Source of the DNA: an uncultured Oscillospiraceae bacterium
GTDB lineage: Bacteria; Bacillota; Clostridia; Oscillospirales; Oscillospiraceae
Direction: 5' to 3'
Length of the DNA stretch: 20,550 nucleotides
Assembly: GCA_910587205.1 (NCBI GenBank)
Contig: CAJULZ010000043.1
Coordinates: 1 to 20,550, forward strand
Shown: piece after piece, positions 8,101 to 14,992 of the stretch
How positions within the stretch are numbered: position 1 is the stretch's first letter
Layout of the letters: the number at the start of each line of letters is the position of its first letter
Program-made: the position numbers and the translations under genes
The notes under the pieces: model-generated
Seen by the model: the letters and a program-made list of their open reading frames with translations, nothing else
The model's database searches: none
What the model was told of the DNA's origin: nothing

Positions 8101-8257
8101 TACACTCCAGACAGATGCGTACCGCCTTGCCCAGCGTATCCTGGTAGCCGCCCTGGGCGATGCCCAGCGCCAGGGCCAGCGTTCCCAGGCCCGCTACGCC
8201 CAGCCGGACAGCGGTCAAATTTGAGGGATTTTTCCCATTTTTTTCATGGATTTTCAT
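8087..8257 (-). CDS. CD1871A-family CXXC motif small protein
   Basis: A 56-residue protein. A basic N-terminus is followed by one hydrophobic segment (about 18-35), and the C-terminus is ICLECIGIG with a CLEC pair at residues 49-52. This architecture and ending match the small proteins named after Clostridioides difficile CD1871A, which are found beside 4Fe-4S membrane proteins and TlpA-like redoxins. The ATG at 8257 has GAGGAGG nine bases upstream. The function is unknown; a single-helix peptide with an extracytoplasmic dithiol could shuttle electrons between the Fe-S protein and the redoxin. That role is inferred from the neighbours. Confidence 0.8.
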   Translation of the reverse strand: MKIHEKNGKNPSNLTAVRLGVAGLGTLALALGIAQGGYQDTLGKAVRICLECIGIG

Positions 8258-8298
8258 GGGTGGACGCCTCCTCGCGAGCCAGCAGTCCGGCTCACCAG

Positions 8299-8411
8299 AT
8301 CTTGCAAGATACAAGATATCTAATCTTGCTTGCAGCGGATTTTACACTTTTGTAATAATTATATCTGAACTTTTGTAACGAACTCTTGCTAAGATAATTC
8401 TTGCAAGAGTT
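8299..8411 (-). promoter_or_regulatory. Repeat-dense regulatory region upstream of the CXXC/4Fe-4S/TlpA operon
   Basis: The 419-base gap 8258-8676 contains no gene. Its left part holds a TATAAT on the - strand (ATTATA at 8358-8363) without a clear -35. Around it are two perfect TCTTGCAAGA palindromes (8299-8308 within a 12-bp ATCTTGCAAGAT, and 8399-8408). There is also an inverted pair CAAGAT/ATCTTG (8312-8317, 8323-8328), a 9-bp inverted repeat AACTCTTGC/GCAAGAGTT (8381-8389, 8403-8411), and a direct repeat ACTTTTGTAA at 8346-8355 and 8369-8378. This looks like a multi-site operator; the regulator is unknown. Confidence 0.6.
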
Positions 8412-8445
8412 GTGCTTTCTTTTTCATTCTATCCTCCATTCCTTT

Positions 8446-8469
8446 GGCCGGGGCGTTTGCGCCCCGGCC
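8446..8469. terminator. Perfect GC-rich hairpin
   Basis: GGCCGGGGCG (8446-8455) pairs fully with CGCCCCGGCC (8460-8469) around TTTG. Read on the + strand it is followed by CTCCTTTT; on the - strand no T tract follows. It may insulate the hydrogenase operon from the redox operon or mark the end of a long 3' region. Confidence 0.5.
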
Positions 8470-8567
8470 CTCCTTTTGCCCTGCGGGCCAGTTCCGGCAG
8501 CTGAGGATAGCGCACAGAAATATTATGTAAAAAGTCTGTCATAGGGCCAAAATAATTTTGAATTTGC

Positions 8568-8621
8568 CCTGAAAGAAGGATGAAAATGGAAGCGGAGCCC
8601 CGACGGGGAAGCTCTTTCAGG
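8568..8621. repeat. Interrupted inverted repeat in the hydA 3' region
   Basis: CCTGAAAG (8568-8575) and CTTTCAGG (8614-8621) are perfect inverse copies. They enclose a smaller stem in which CCCC and GGGG face each other at about 8598-8608. It could fold as a branched 3' structure on the hydA message. No gene lies here. Confidence 0.4.
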
Positions 8622-8627
8622 ATATTG

Positions 8628-8657
8628 GGGGGCAGGCGGCAGCTGCCGCCTGCCCCC
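8628..8657 (-). terminator. 30-bp perfect palindrome after hydA
   Basis: GGGGGCAGGCGGCAG (8628-8642) is followed without a gap by its exact reverse complement (8643-8657). It begins about 20 bases after the hydA stop in the direction of transcription. No T tract follows on the - strand, so it may protect the 3' end of the message or act in a factor-assisted way rather than as a classic intrinsic terminator. Confidence 0.6.
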
Positions 8658-8676
8658 TTTGATATGCTTGACAGGT

Positions 8677-10431
8677 TCAGGTGCGGTACCGGGTCTGGGG
8701 GACGTAGGTACAGTGGAGCAGTTCATGGGCCTTATGGCCGCCGGGCTCGCCCAGAAAGGTCTCGTAAACCTCCTTGACCACCGGGCTCTCGTGGCTGCGG
8801 CGGTGGGGCATGCCCTCGTCCTGTTTGTACAGCGCTTGAGCCCGCAGGGTGCGCAGGTCGGTGAAGGAGCGCACCGTGGAGGGGTGCAGCGGCTGGCCGC
8901 CGCCGTTGACACAGCCGCCGGGACAGGCCATGAATTCGATGAAATCATAGTGCAGCTCGCCGGATTTCAAGCCGTCCAGCACGATCTTGGCGTTGGACAG
9001 GCCGGAGGCCACGCACACCTTCACCGTGCGGCCGGGCAGTTCGTAGCTGGCCTCCTTAATCTCCTTGATGCCCCGCACCTCGTGGAACTCCAGGGGGGCG
9101 TCGGCGTCCCCCATCAGCTTGGCGGCCACGGTGCGCAGCGCCGCCTCCATCACGCCGCCGGTGGCGCCGAAAATCACCGACGCGCCGGTGGAAATGCCCA
9201 GCATGGGGTCGAACTCCCCGTCGGGGAGGTGGTCGAACATCATGCCCGCCTGGGTGATCATCCGGGCCAGCTCCCGGGTGGTCAGCGACGCGTCCACCGG
9301 CATACAGCCGTTGGCCATGCGCTGCTCCTCCCGCTTGACCTCGTACTTCTTGGCGGTGCAGGGCATGATGGATACCACATAGATGTCCTTGGGGTCGATG
9401 CCCGACTTTTCCGCGTAGTAGCTTTTGACCAGCGCGCCGAACATCTGCTGGGGGGACTTGCAGGAAGACAGGGAGGGGATGAACTCAGGGTAGTGCTGCT
9501 CACAGAACCGGATCCAGCCGGGGGAGCAGGAGGTGATCATGGGCAGCGTCCCGCCGTCCTGGAGCCGCTGGAGGAACTCGGTGCCCTCCTCCATGATGGT
9601 GAAATCGGCGGCGGTGTCCACGTCGAACACCTTGTCAAAGCCCAGGCGGCGCAGGGCGGACACCATTTTGCCCTCCACGTTGGTGCCAATAGGCATATCG
9701 AAGCACTCGCCCAGGGTGACGCGGACAGAGGGGGCGGGGCCCACCACCACATGCTTGGAGGGGTCGTGGAGGGCCGCCATCACCTCGGGGATGGAGTCCT
9801 GCTCGCTGAGCGCGCCGGTGGGGCAGGCCACCAGGCACTGGCCGCAGGACACGCAGTCCGCCTCGGCCAGATCCCGGTCAAAGGCGCAGCCGATGTGGGT
9901 CATAAAGCCCCGGTCGTTGGGGCCGATGACTCCAACGGCCTGCTCCTTGCGGCAGGCGGCGGTGCACCGGCGGCACAGGATGCACTTGGAGTTGTCCCGC
10001 ACAAGATGGAGGGCGGACGCCTCAATTTGGGGCACCATCAGGTCGTTGGCATAGCGCACCGCGTCGATCTGGAAGTCCGCCGCCAGCTCCCGCAGCTCGC
10101 AGTGGGCGTTGCGGGCGCAGGTCAAGCAGTCCATCCGGTGGTTGGATAGGATCAGTTCCAGGGAGAGCTGACGGGAGTGGCGTACCTTGGGGGTGTTGGT
10201 ATACACCTCCATGCCCTCGCTGACGGGGTAGACGCAGGACGCCATCAGGGAGCGGGCGCCTTTTACCTCCACTACGCAGATCCGGCAGGAGCCGATCTCG
10301 TTCACATCCTTCAGGTAGCACAGGGAGGGGATCTTGAAGCCCGCGGCACGGGCGGCCTCCAGCACCGTGGTCCCCTCGGGGACGGTGACGGGGATGTCGT
10401 TGATTTTCAGGTTAATCATCTTGGGTTCCAT
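8677..10431 (-). CDS. hydA: [FeFe]-hydrogenase catalytic subunit HydA of an NAD(H)-linked multimeric enzyme
   Basis: A 584-residue catalytic subunit that makes or oxidises H2 in the cytoplasm. An N-terminal [2Fe-2S] domain uses C38, C49, C52 and C66. A His-Cys [4Fe-4S] site uses H98, C102, C105 and C111. Two [4Fe-4S] clusters use C150/153/156/160 and C193/196/199/203. The H-cluster domain has L1 TSCSPGW (300-306), L2 MPCTAKK (356-362) and L3 EFMACPGGC running into GGGQP (499-514). A small-subunit-like tail follows. Serine replaces the second cysteine of the textbook TSCCP motif, and a cysteine is present at C324. GGAGG lies 8 bases before the ATG. With HydB and HydC it should couple H2 to NAD(H) and possibly ferredoxin (bifurcation); NADH-only use is the alternative. 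Confidence 0.95.
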   Translation of the reverse strand: MEPKMINLKINDIPVTVPEGTTVLEAARAAGFKIPSLCYLKDVNEIGSCRICVVEVKGARSLMASCVYPVSEGMEVYTNTPKVRHSRQLSLELILSNHRMDCLTCARNAHCELRELAADFQIDAVRYANDLMVPQIEASALHLVRDNSKCILCRRCTAACRKEQAVGVIGPNDRGFMTHIGCAFDRDLAEADCVSCGQCLVACPTGALSEQDSIPEVMAALHDPSKHVVVGPAPSVRVTLGECFDMPIGTNVEGKMVSALRRLGFDKVFDVDTAADFTIMEEGTEFLQRLQDGGTLPMITSCSPGWIRFCEQHYPEFIPSLSSCKSPQQMFGALVKSYYAEKSGIDPKDIYVVSIMPCTAKKYEVKREEQRMANGCMPVDASLTTRELARMITQAGMMFDHLPDGEFDPMLGISTGASVIFGATGGVMEAALRTVAAKLMGDADAPLEFHEVRGIKEIKEASYELPGRTVKVCVASGLSNAKIVLDGLKSGELHYDFIEFMACPGGCVNGGGQPLHPSTVRSFTDLRTLRAQALYKQDEGMPHRRSHESPVVKEVYETFLGEPGGHKAHELLHCTYVPQTRYRT

Positions 10432-10449
10432 CGTGTATTCCTCCCTCCC

Positions 10450-12252
10450 TTACGATTTGGAGATAGCGTCAAAGCGGCAGTTATTCTGGCACAGGCCGCA
10501 GTGGATGCACTTGTTTTGGTCGATGACATGGGGCGCCTTCACCGCGCCGGAGATGGCGTCCACCGGGCAGTTCCGGGCGCACAGCGTGCAGCCCTTGCAC
10601 TTGCCCGGGTCGATGATGTACCGGGTGAGGTTGCGGCACACCCCGGCAGGGCACCGCTTTTCCACCACGTGGGCCACGTACTCGTCCCGGAAATATTTCA
10701 GGGTGGACAGCACCGGGTTGGGGGCGGACTGGCCCAGGGCGCACAGGGCGGAGTCCTTCAGGTGGTGGCACAGCTCCTCGATGGTGTCCAGATCCTCCAG
10801 AGTGCCCTTGCCGTCGGTGATTTTGCACAGCAGGTCGTACAGCCGCTTGGTGCCGATCCGGCAGGGGACGCACTTGCCGCAGGATTCGTCCACGCAGAAC
10901 TCCAGGAAGAACTTGGCGATGTCCACCATGCAGTTGTCCTCGTCCATGACGATCAGGCCGCCGGAGCCCATCATGGAGCCGATGGCGGTGAGGGAGTCAT
11001 AGTCGATGGGGGTGTCAATCAGCTCCGCCGGGATGCACCCGCCGGAGGGCCCGCCGGTCTGGGCGGCCTTGAATTTTTTGCCGTTGGGGATGCCGCCGCC
11101 GATGTCCTCGATGATGGTGCGCAGGGTGGTGCCCATGGGGACCTCCACCAGGCCGGTGTTGGTGATCTTGCCGCCCAGGGCGAACACCTTGGTGCCCTTG
11201 GACTTTTCGGTGCCGATGGCGGCGAACTTCTCCCAGCCGTTGTTCAAAATCCAGGTGATGTTGGCGTAGGTCTCCACGTTGTTGAGCAGGGTGGGCTTGC
11301 CGAACAGGCCCTTGACGGCCGGGAAGGGCGGGCGGGGCCGGGGCTCGCCGCGATGGCCTTCAATGGAGGTCATCAGGGCGGTCTCCTCGCCGCACACGAA
11401 AGCTCCTGCGCCCAGGCGCAGCTCCAAGTTGAAGGAGAAGCCGGAGCCCAGGATGTTTTCACCCAGCAGGCCGTACTCCTCCGCCTGGGCGATGGCCAGC
11501 TCCAGCCGCTTCACGGCGATGGGGTACTCGGCCCGGATGTAGATGTAGCCCTGATTGGAGCCGATGGTGTAGCCCGCGATGGTCATGGCCTCGATGACGG
11601 AGAAGGGGTCGCCCTCCAGCACCGAGCGGTCCATGAACGCGCCGGGGTCGCCCTCGTCGGCGTTGCAGCACACGTACTTCACCCCGTCGGGGCTCACCGC
11701 GTCATAGGTGAACTGCCACTTGGTGCCGGTGGGGAAGCCCGCGCCGCCCCGGCCCCGCAGGCCGGAGTTCTTCAGCGCGTCGATGATCTCCTGGGGCGGG
11801 GTTTTCTCGGTGAGGATACGCTCCAGGGCGGTGTAGCCGTCCACGCCGATGTATTCGTCGATAGATTCGGGGTTGATCACGCCGCAGTTGCGCAGGGCGA
11901 TGCGCAGCTGGTGCTTGTAAAACTGGGTGTCCGCCAGGGACGTGACAGACTCGCCCTCCTCGCCCTCCATGTGGAGCAGGCGGGTGACGATGCGGCCCTT
12001 GACAATGTGCTCGGACACGATCTCATGGACGTCGTCCACCGTGACGCGGGTGTAGCATGCCCCCTCAGGGAATACCATGACGATGGGGCCCATGGCGCAC
12101 AGGCCGAAGCAGCCGGTCTTGACCACCCGGACCTCCTGGTCCATGCCCTCCAGCCTCAGCTCCTCCTCAAAGGCGGTGATGAGCTTGGGACTGTCCGAGG
12201 AGGTACAGCCGGTACCGGTGCACACCATGATATGGCTTCGGATATGGCTCAT
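10450..12252 (-). CDS. hydB: NADH-binding hydrogenase subunit HydB (NuoF-like)
   Basis: A 600-residue flavoprotein subunit that exchanges electrons between NAD(H) and the Fe-S chain of HydA. It opens with a thioredoxin-like [2Fe-2S] domain (C11, C16, C48, C52). The NuoF core follows, with GLRGRGGAGFPTG and CNADEGDPGAF as FMN/NADH-binding segments, then an SLBB region and the ESCGKCVPCRIG cluster motif. Two C-terminal [4Fe-4S] motifs, CKGCTLCARNC and CIHCGLCQNNC, complete it. The N-terminal and C-terminal additions are typical of HydB in trimeric or tetrameric hydrogenases and absent from plain complex I NuoF. The ATG at 12252 is preceded by GGGAGG. It lies 18 bases before hydA, in one operon. 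Confidence 0.95.
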   Translation of the reverse strand: MSHIRSHIMVCTGTGCTSSDSPKLITAFEEELRLEGMDQEVRVVKTGCFGLCAMGPIVMVFPEGACYTRVTVDDVHEIVSEHIVKGRIVTRLLHMEGEEGESVTSLADTQFYKHQLRIALRNCGVINPESIDEYIGVDGYTALERILTEKTPPQEIIDALKNSGLRGRGGAGFPTGTKWQFTYDAVSPDGVKYVCCNADEGDPGAFMDRSVLEGDPFSVIEAMTIAGYTIGSNQGYIYIRAEYPIAVKRLELAIAQAEEYGLLGENILGSGFSFNLELRLGAGAFVCGEETALMTSIEGHRGEPRPRPPFPAVKGLFGKPTLLNNVETYANITWILNNGWEKFAAIGTEKSKGTKVFALGGKITNTGLVEVPMGTTLRTIIEDIGGGIPNGKKFKAAQTGGPSGGCIPAELIDTPIDYDSLTAIGSMMGSGGLIVMDEDNCMVDIAKFFLEFCVDESCGKCVPCRIGTKRLYDLLCKITDGKGTLEDLDTIEELCHHLKDSALCALGQSAPNPVLSTLKYFRDEYVAHVVEKRCPAGVCRNLTRYIIDPGKCKGCTLCARNCPVDAISGAVKAPHVIDQNKCIHCGLCQNNCRFDAISKS

Positions 12253-12270
12253 TTCGTTTCCTCCCTCCCG

Positions 12271-12639
12271 TTATTCGGCCGCGCCGATGGTGTAGTCCTG
12301 CACCACGTTGTGGTTCACCAGGTGCTGTTCCACGATGGCGGGCACCATCTCCGGGCGCAGACGCACATAGGTCACTTTCTCCTGGCCGGGGACGAACACC
12401 TCCGCCACCGGCTCCAGGCGGCACACGCCGATGCACCCCGTTTGGGACACGGTGACGTTGGTCAGCCCCCGGCGGTTGATCTCGTCCAGGAAGGCGGTCA
12501 TCACAGGCCGCGCCCCGGCGGCAATGCCGCAGGTAGCCATGCCTACCACCACGCGGATGCTGTTCTCGTCGTTTTCCCGCAGATCCATCTGGCGCTTCAT
12601 TTTTTCCCGGATGGCCTTGAGTTCTTCTAAACTTTTCAT
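12271..12639 (-). CDS. (2Fe-2S) ferredoxin / thioredoxin-fold subunit of the hydrogenase operon
   Basis: A 122-residue protein with a charged, probably helical N-terminus and a thioredoxin-like [2Fe-2S] domain from about residue 28. Its cysteines are C37 in GMATCGIAAGA, and C69 and C73 in TGCIGVCRLEP. The usual fourth ligand after C37 is not visible, so cluster binding may need another residue or may be lost. Similar small subunits sit between hydC and hydB in acetogen hydrogenase operons, where a fourth subunit is found with the enzyme. The ATG at 12639 overlaps the stop of the ATPase gene by 4 bases and has AAGGAGAGG upstream. Confidence 0.85.
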   Translation of the reverse strand: MKSLEELKAIREKMKRQMDLRENDENSIRVVVGMATCGIAAGARPVMTAFLDEINRRGLTNVTVSQTGCIGVCRLEPVAEVFVPGQEKVTYVRLRPEMVPAIVEQHLVNHNVVQDYTIGAAE

Positions 12640-13217
12640 AGTACCTCTCCTTCGATTCCAACGGCGGGGGATGGGTCTACCGCCGCTTCATTTTCCTGTT
12701 CGGTCAGATAGTCCTGAATCCAGGCGAATATCTCCGGCTCTGCCAGGGAGACGTCTTGGCCCAAAATGTCCCGCAGCTCCGCAGTGGATAGCGCTGCGTC
12801 CCCCCGGGGGGTGGTGTGGCGGTAGGTGAGCTCCATGTCCGGGCTGCCCTGAATGAGCAGCGCCACCGCCCCGGCCATATCGCCAAGGGGGGGGCAGTCC
12901 AGATGCTGCCGGAAGAACCGGGCGGTGAGGGCGGTGCCCACGCCCACGGTGCTCTGTATGTCCAGCGAGCCGCCGGTCTGCTCCGCCGTCAGCCGCAGCA
13001 GAGGCAGGCCCAGGCCCACTTTCCGGGTGGTGCGGGTGGTGGTAAAGGGGTCCGTTACCTGGGCGAGGAACTCCGGGGACATCCCCCGGCCGTCGTCGGA
13101 AATGGTGAGGGTCAGCCAGCCGGCCGCATCCTCCTCCAGGGCGATGGATACGTGCCGCGCCCCCGCCGCCACCGAGTTTTTCGCTACGTCCAGCAGGTGG
13201 AGGGACAGGTCCTTCAT
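12636..13217 (-). CDS. Stand-alone GHKL ATP-binding protein (histidine-kinase-like ATPase)
   Basis: A 193-residue protein with a GHKL ATPase fold and no sensor or phospho-acceptor domain. The N box contains N14 (VAKNSVAAGA), the G1 box is DDGRGM (41-46) and the G2 box is GLGLPLL (68-74). These are ATP-lid motifs of histidine kinases and anti-sigma kinases. A poorly conserved acidic tail follows after about residue 100. It overlaps hydC by 4 bases (ATGA) and the 2Fe-2S gene by 4 bases, so it is firmly part of the hydrogenase operon. Its role is unknown; phosphorylating or chaperoning a hydrogenase subunit or regulator is a guess. A second, different GHKL protein is encoded upstream in the sensor module. 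Confidence 0.88.
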   Translation of the reverse strand: MKDLSLHLLDVAKNSVAAGARHVSIALEEDAAGWLTLTISDDGRGMSPEFLAQVTDPFTTTRTTRKVGLGLPLLRLTAEQTGGSLDIQSTVGVGTALTARFFRQHLDCPPLGDMAGAVALLIQGSPDMELTYRHTTPRGDAALSTAELRDILGQDVSLAEPEIFAWIQDYLTEQENEAAVDPSPAVGIEGEVL

Positions 13218-13717
13218 CCCTTTTTGATGTACTCGTCCAGAATGGGGGCCACTTGGGCGGCGGTGAGGCGGCCGTATACGTCGTCGTTGATCATCATGAC
13301 GGGGGCCAGGCCGCACGCGCCGATGCACCGGCAGGCGTCCAGGGAGAACAGCCCGTCGCTGGTGATGCCGCCGGGGGCGATGTTCAGCTTCTTCTCCACC
13401 GCGCTGAGCACATCCGCGGCGCCCTTTACGTAGCAGGCGGTGCCAAGGCAGACGGAAATTTGGTACTTGCCCTTGGGGTTGAGAGAGAAGAAGGAGTAAA
13501 AGCTGACCACGCCATAGATCTCGGACAGGGGGATATCCAGCCCCTCCGCCACCATGATCTGGACCTCCTCCGGCAGATAGCCGAAAATCTCCTGGGCGGC
13601 CTGGAGCACCGGCATGGTGGCGCCGGGCTGGCCTTTGTACGCCTCGATGACCTGGCGCAGGCGTTCCTCCTGCTCCGGGGTGCCTCGGTAGGGGACTGCG
13701 GTTTTGCAGTTAGGCAT
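13214..13717 (-). CDS. hydC: Hydrogenase subunit HydC (NuoE-like, [2Fe-2S] thioredoxin fold)
   Basis: A 167-residue NuoE-type subunit. An N-terminal helical bundle (about 15-75) precedes the thioredoxin-like [2Fe-2S] domain, with ligands C90 and C95 in CLGTACYVKGA and C131 and C135 in CIGACGLAP. One additional cysteine, C129, lies just before. It partners HydB to pass electrons from NADH. The ATG at 13717 has AAGGAGG 7 bases upstream. It is the first gene of the catalytic module and is preceded by its own strong promoter. Length and cysteine spacing fit the family. Confidence 0.93.
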   Translation of the reverse strand: MPNCKTAVPYRGTPEQEERLRQVIEAYKGQPGATMPVLQAAQEIFGYLPEEVQIMVAEGLDIPLSEIYGVVSFYSFFSLNPKGKYQISVCLGTACYVKGAADVLSAVEKKLNIAPGGITSDGLFSLDACRCIGACGLAPVMMINDDVYGRLTAAQVAPILDEYIKKG

Positions 13718-13793
13718 TTCGCTTCCTCCTTGTACTTGATTATGGGCGGGGCAGGTATGCCGCGGCCCTGGTTTGGCTCGAATTCCAAGAAAG

Positions 13794-13864
13794 TGTCCGG
13801 GCAAAAACCTCTAAAACGAGCACCCGGACAAAGTATTATATCATACCATATGACGGTTTGTCCA
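13794..13864 (-). promoter_or_regulatory. hydC promoter with inverted-repeat operator candidates
   Basis: On the - strand the promoter is TGGACA (+ positions 13859-13864), an 18-base spacer and TATAAT (13835-13840) with an upstream TG, giving an extended -10. TGTCCGGG (13794-13801) and CCCGGACA (13823-13830) form an 8-bp inverted repeat around the expected transcription start. A further TTTGTCC (13857-13863) faces GGACAAA (13826-13832) across the -10. No gene occupies 13718-13894. Confidence 0.75.
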
Positions 13865-13894
13865 AGCTAACAACAAAAAATCAACTAAAATCCG

Positions 13895-14629
13895 TCAGGA
13901 AATTCCACCCGCCCCTGGACAGCCTGCCCTGAGCCAAGCCAGGACGGCCTCCGGTGAGCGCTCAGGCAGGGCCATATACTGGTGGGCGTCAACGATTTGG
14001 TCCAGGTAGTGGGCATCGCTGCCGTCAAAATGAGGAATCCCTCGCAGATCGGGGCGGCGGAACAGGTCCGGGGGACAGTTTTTAGACACCTCCGCTACAG
14101 AGAAGCCCATAGCGGGGTCCCAGAACCCCAGGTTGGCCAACAGGGAAAAAGAGGAGCGGTCGATATGGGCAGGCCAAGCCGCGCCGCCGTAAGCCCGGGC
14201 CAGCGCTGCCGCCTCGTAGATCCCGATGGAGGAGGCGCCCGCCAGGAACGCGTCTTCCTCCCCTAACACACGGTCCTGCCCGTCCATGTAGATCTGGGGG
14301 CCAAATACGGCGGGGTTGTTTTTCAGCGGCGGCAGCTTTTCCCGCACCAAACCGGAGAAGGCAGCAGCCTCCGGAAGACCCGGGAACAGGCAGACCACGT
14401 GGGCTTCCTCGGCACAGGTCAGCTCCATCCCCGGCAGGGCCAGCAGGCCGTAGCGCCCTGCCGCTTCACAGAAAGCGGCGCAGTTGCCGCAGGTGTTGTG
14501 ATCGGTGAGGGCCACCACGTCCAGGCCCGCCAGGGCGCACATGCCGGCCAGGTTGGCGGGGGTATTGTCCTCCCCGCCGCAGGGCGACAGGCAGGAGTGG
14601 AGATGGAGGTCGAAAGCGTATTGTTCCAT
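13895..14629 (-). CDS. PHP-domain metal-dependent phosphoesterase
   Basis: A 244-residue PHP-family protein with its metal ligands in place: D7-L-H9-L-H11, TDHN at 42-45, E69 in GMELT, H77, H155 in AWPAHID and GSDAH at 203-207. Relatives hydrolyse phosphate esters such as phosphoadenosine-type nucleotides, nucleoside diphosphates or histidinol phosphate; the substrate cannot be read here. The ATG at 14629 has GGAGGT 7 bases upstream. It closes the sensor module 30 bases after the second DRTGG gene and precedes the hydC promoter. No terminator hairpin is evident, so transcripts may continue into hydC. PHP proteins are recurrent neighbours of clostridial hydrogenase operons, which suggests a signalling or nucleotide-clearing role. 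Confidence 0.88.
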   Translation of the reverse strand: MEQYAFDLHLHSCLSPCGGEDNTPANLAGMCALAGLDVVALTDHNTCGNCAAFCEAAGRYGLLALPGMELTCAEEAHVVCLFPGLPEAAAFSGLVREKLPPLKNNPAVFGPQIYMDGQDRVLGEEDAFLAGASSIGIYEAAALARAYGGAAWPAHIDRSSFSLLANLGFWDPAMGFSVAEVSKNCPPDLFRRPDLRGIPHFDGSDAHYLDQIVDAHQYMALPERSPEAVLAWLRAGCPGAGGIS

Positions 14630-14659
14630 GATTCGACCTCCAATCTGCTTGTCGTTTGG

Positions 14660-14992
14660 TTACGGTTCTAGGAGACGGCCCAGCCGGACGGCGCAGTCGT
14701 AGACCGGCAAGTCTGTCCCCAGCAGGGTGATGCCTTGTGCCTTTGCCTTGTCCAGCAGGGGAGCGTCGGGGATCACGCCCTCGGCCAGAATAACGCAGGC
14801 CGTATCGGTGAGGGAAGCCACAGCCGCCACGTTCACATTGCTCATGATAGTGAGCCACGCGCCCCCGGCGGGGGCACGGCCCATCACCCAGCTCAGCAGG
14901 TCGCCGCAGTAGCCACCCTCCACCAGGTGGCCGGGGTCGTCCAGGTGAAATACGGTGAGGGGGATGGAGTCAATCATCTGCTGAACAGTCAT
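14660..14992 (-). CDS. DRTGG-domain protein, downstream copy
   Basis: A 110-residue protein whose size, beta-alpha-beta pattern and setting fit stand-alone DRTGG-domain proteins, a ligand-binding fold also found near HPr kinases and phosphotransacetylases. A recognisable core is WLTIMSNVNVAAVASLTD, followed by CVILAEG. It is a soluble putative sensor with no catalytic motif. The ATG at 14992 has GGAAAGG about 11 bases upstream and overlaps the end of the acetyltransferase gene by 23 bases. It differs clearly from the other DRTGG protein at 17322-17660, so the pair is not a recent duplication. The ligand is unknown. Confidence 0.75.
   Translation of the reverse strand: MTVQQMIDSIPLTVFHLDDPGHLVEGGYCGDLLSWVMGRAPAGGAWLTIMSNVNVAAVASLTDTACVILAEGVIPDAPLLDKAKAQGITLLGTDLPVYDCAVRLGRLLEP

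Noticed and set aside
8258..8314. An upstream 19-codon extension of the CXXC gene
   Set aside because: The ATG at 8257 has an excellent GAGGAGG site, while the extension encodes polar residues before the natural N-terminus and has no such site.
8580..8777. A 65-codon + strand frame with a ribosome-binding-like sequence
   Set aside because: It runs through the hydA palindrome and into the 3' end of hydA; the peptide has no recognisable features.
8659..10149. A 496-codon open frame on the + strand opposite hydA
   Set aside because: Same GC-skew artefact; hydA on the - strand has all its cluster motifs intact.
10177..12630. An 817-codon open frame on the + strand opposite hydB and the 2Fe-2S gene
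   Set aside because: It is a shadow of GC-rich genes on the other strand: low-complexity Gly/Ala/His/Gln/Val-rich translation, no recognisable domain, and full overlap with well-supported genes.
13794..13830. Considered as an intrinsic terminator for the PHP gene
   Set aside because: It lies downstream of the hydC -10 element, has a 21-base loop and no T tract, so an operator or leader role fits better.
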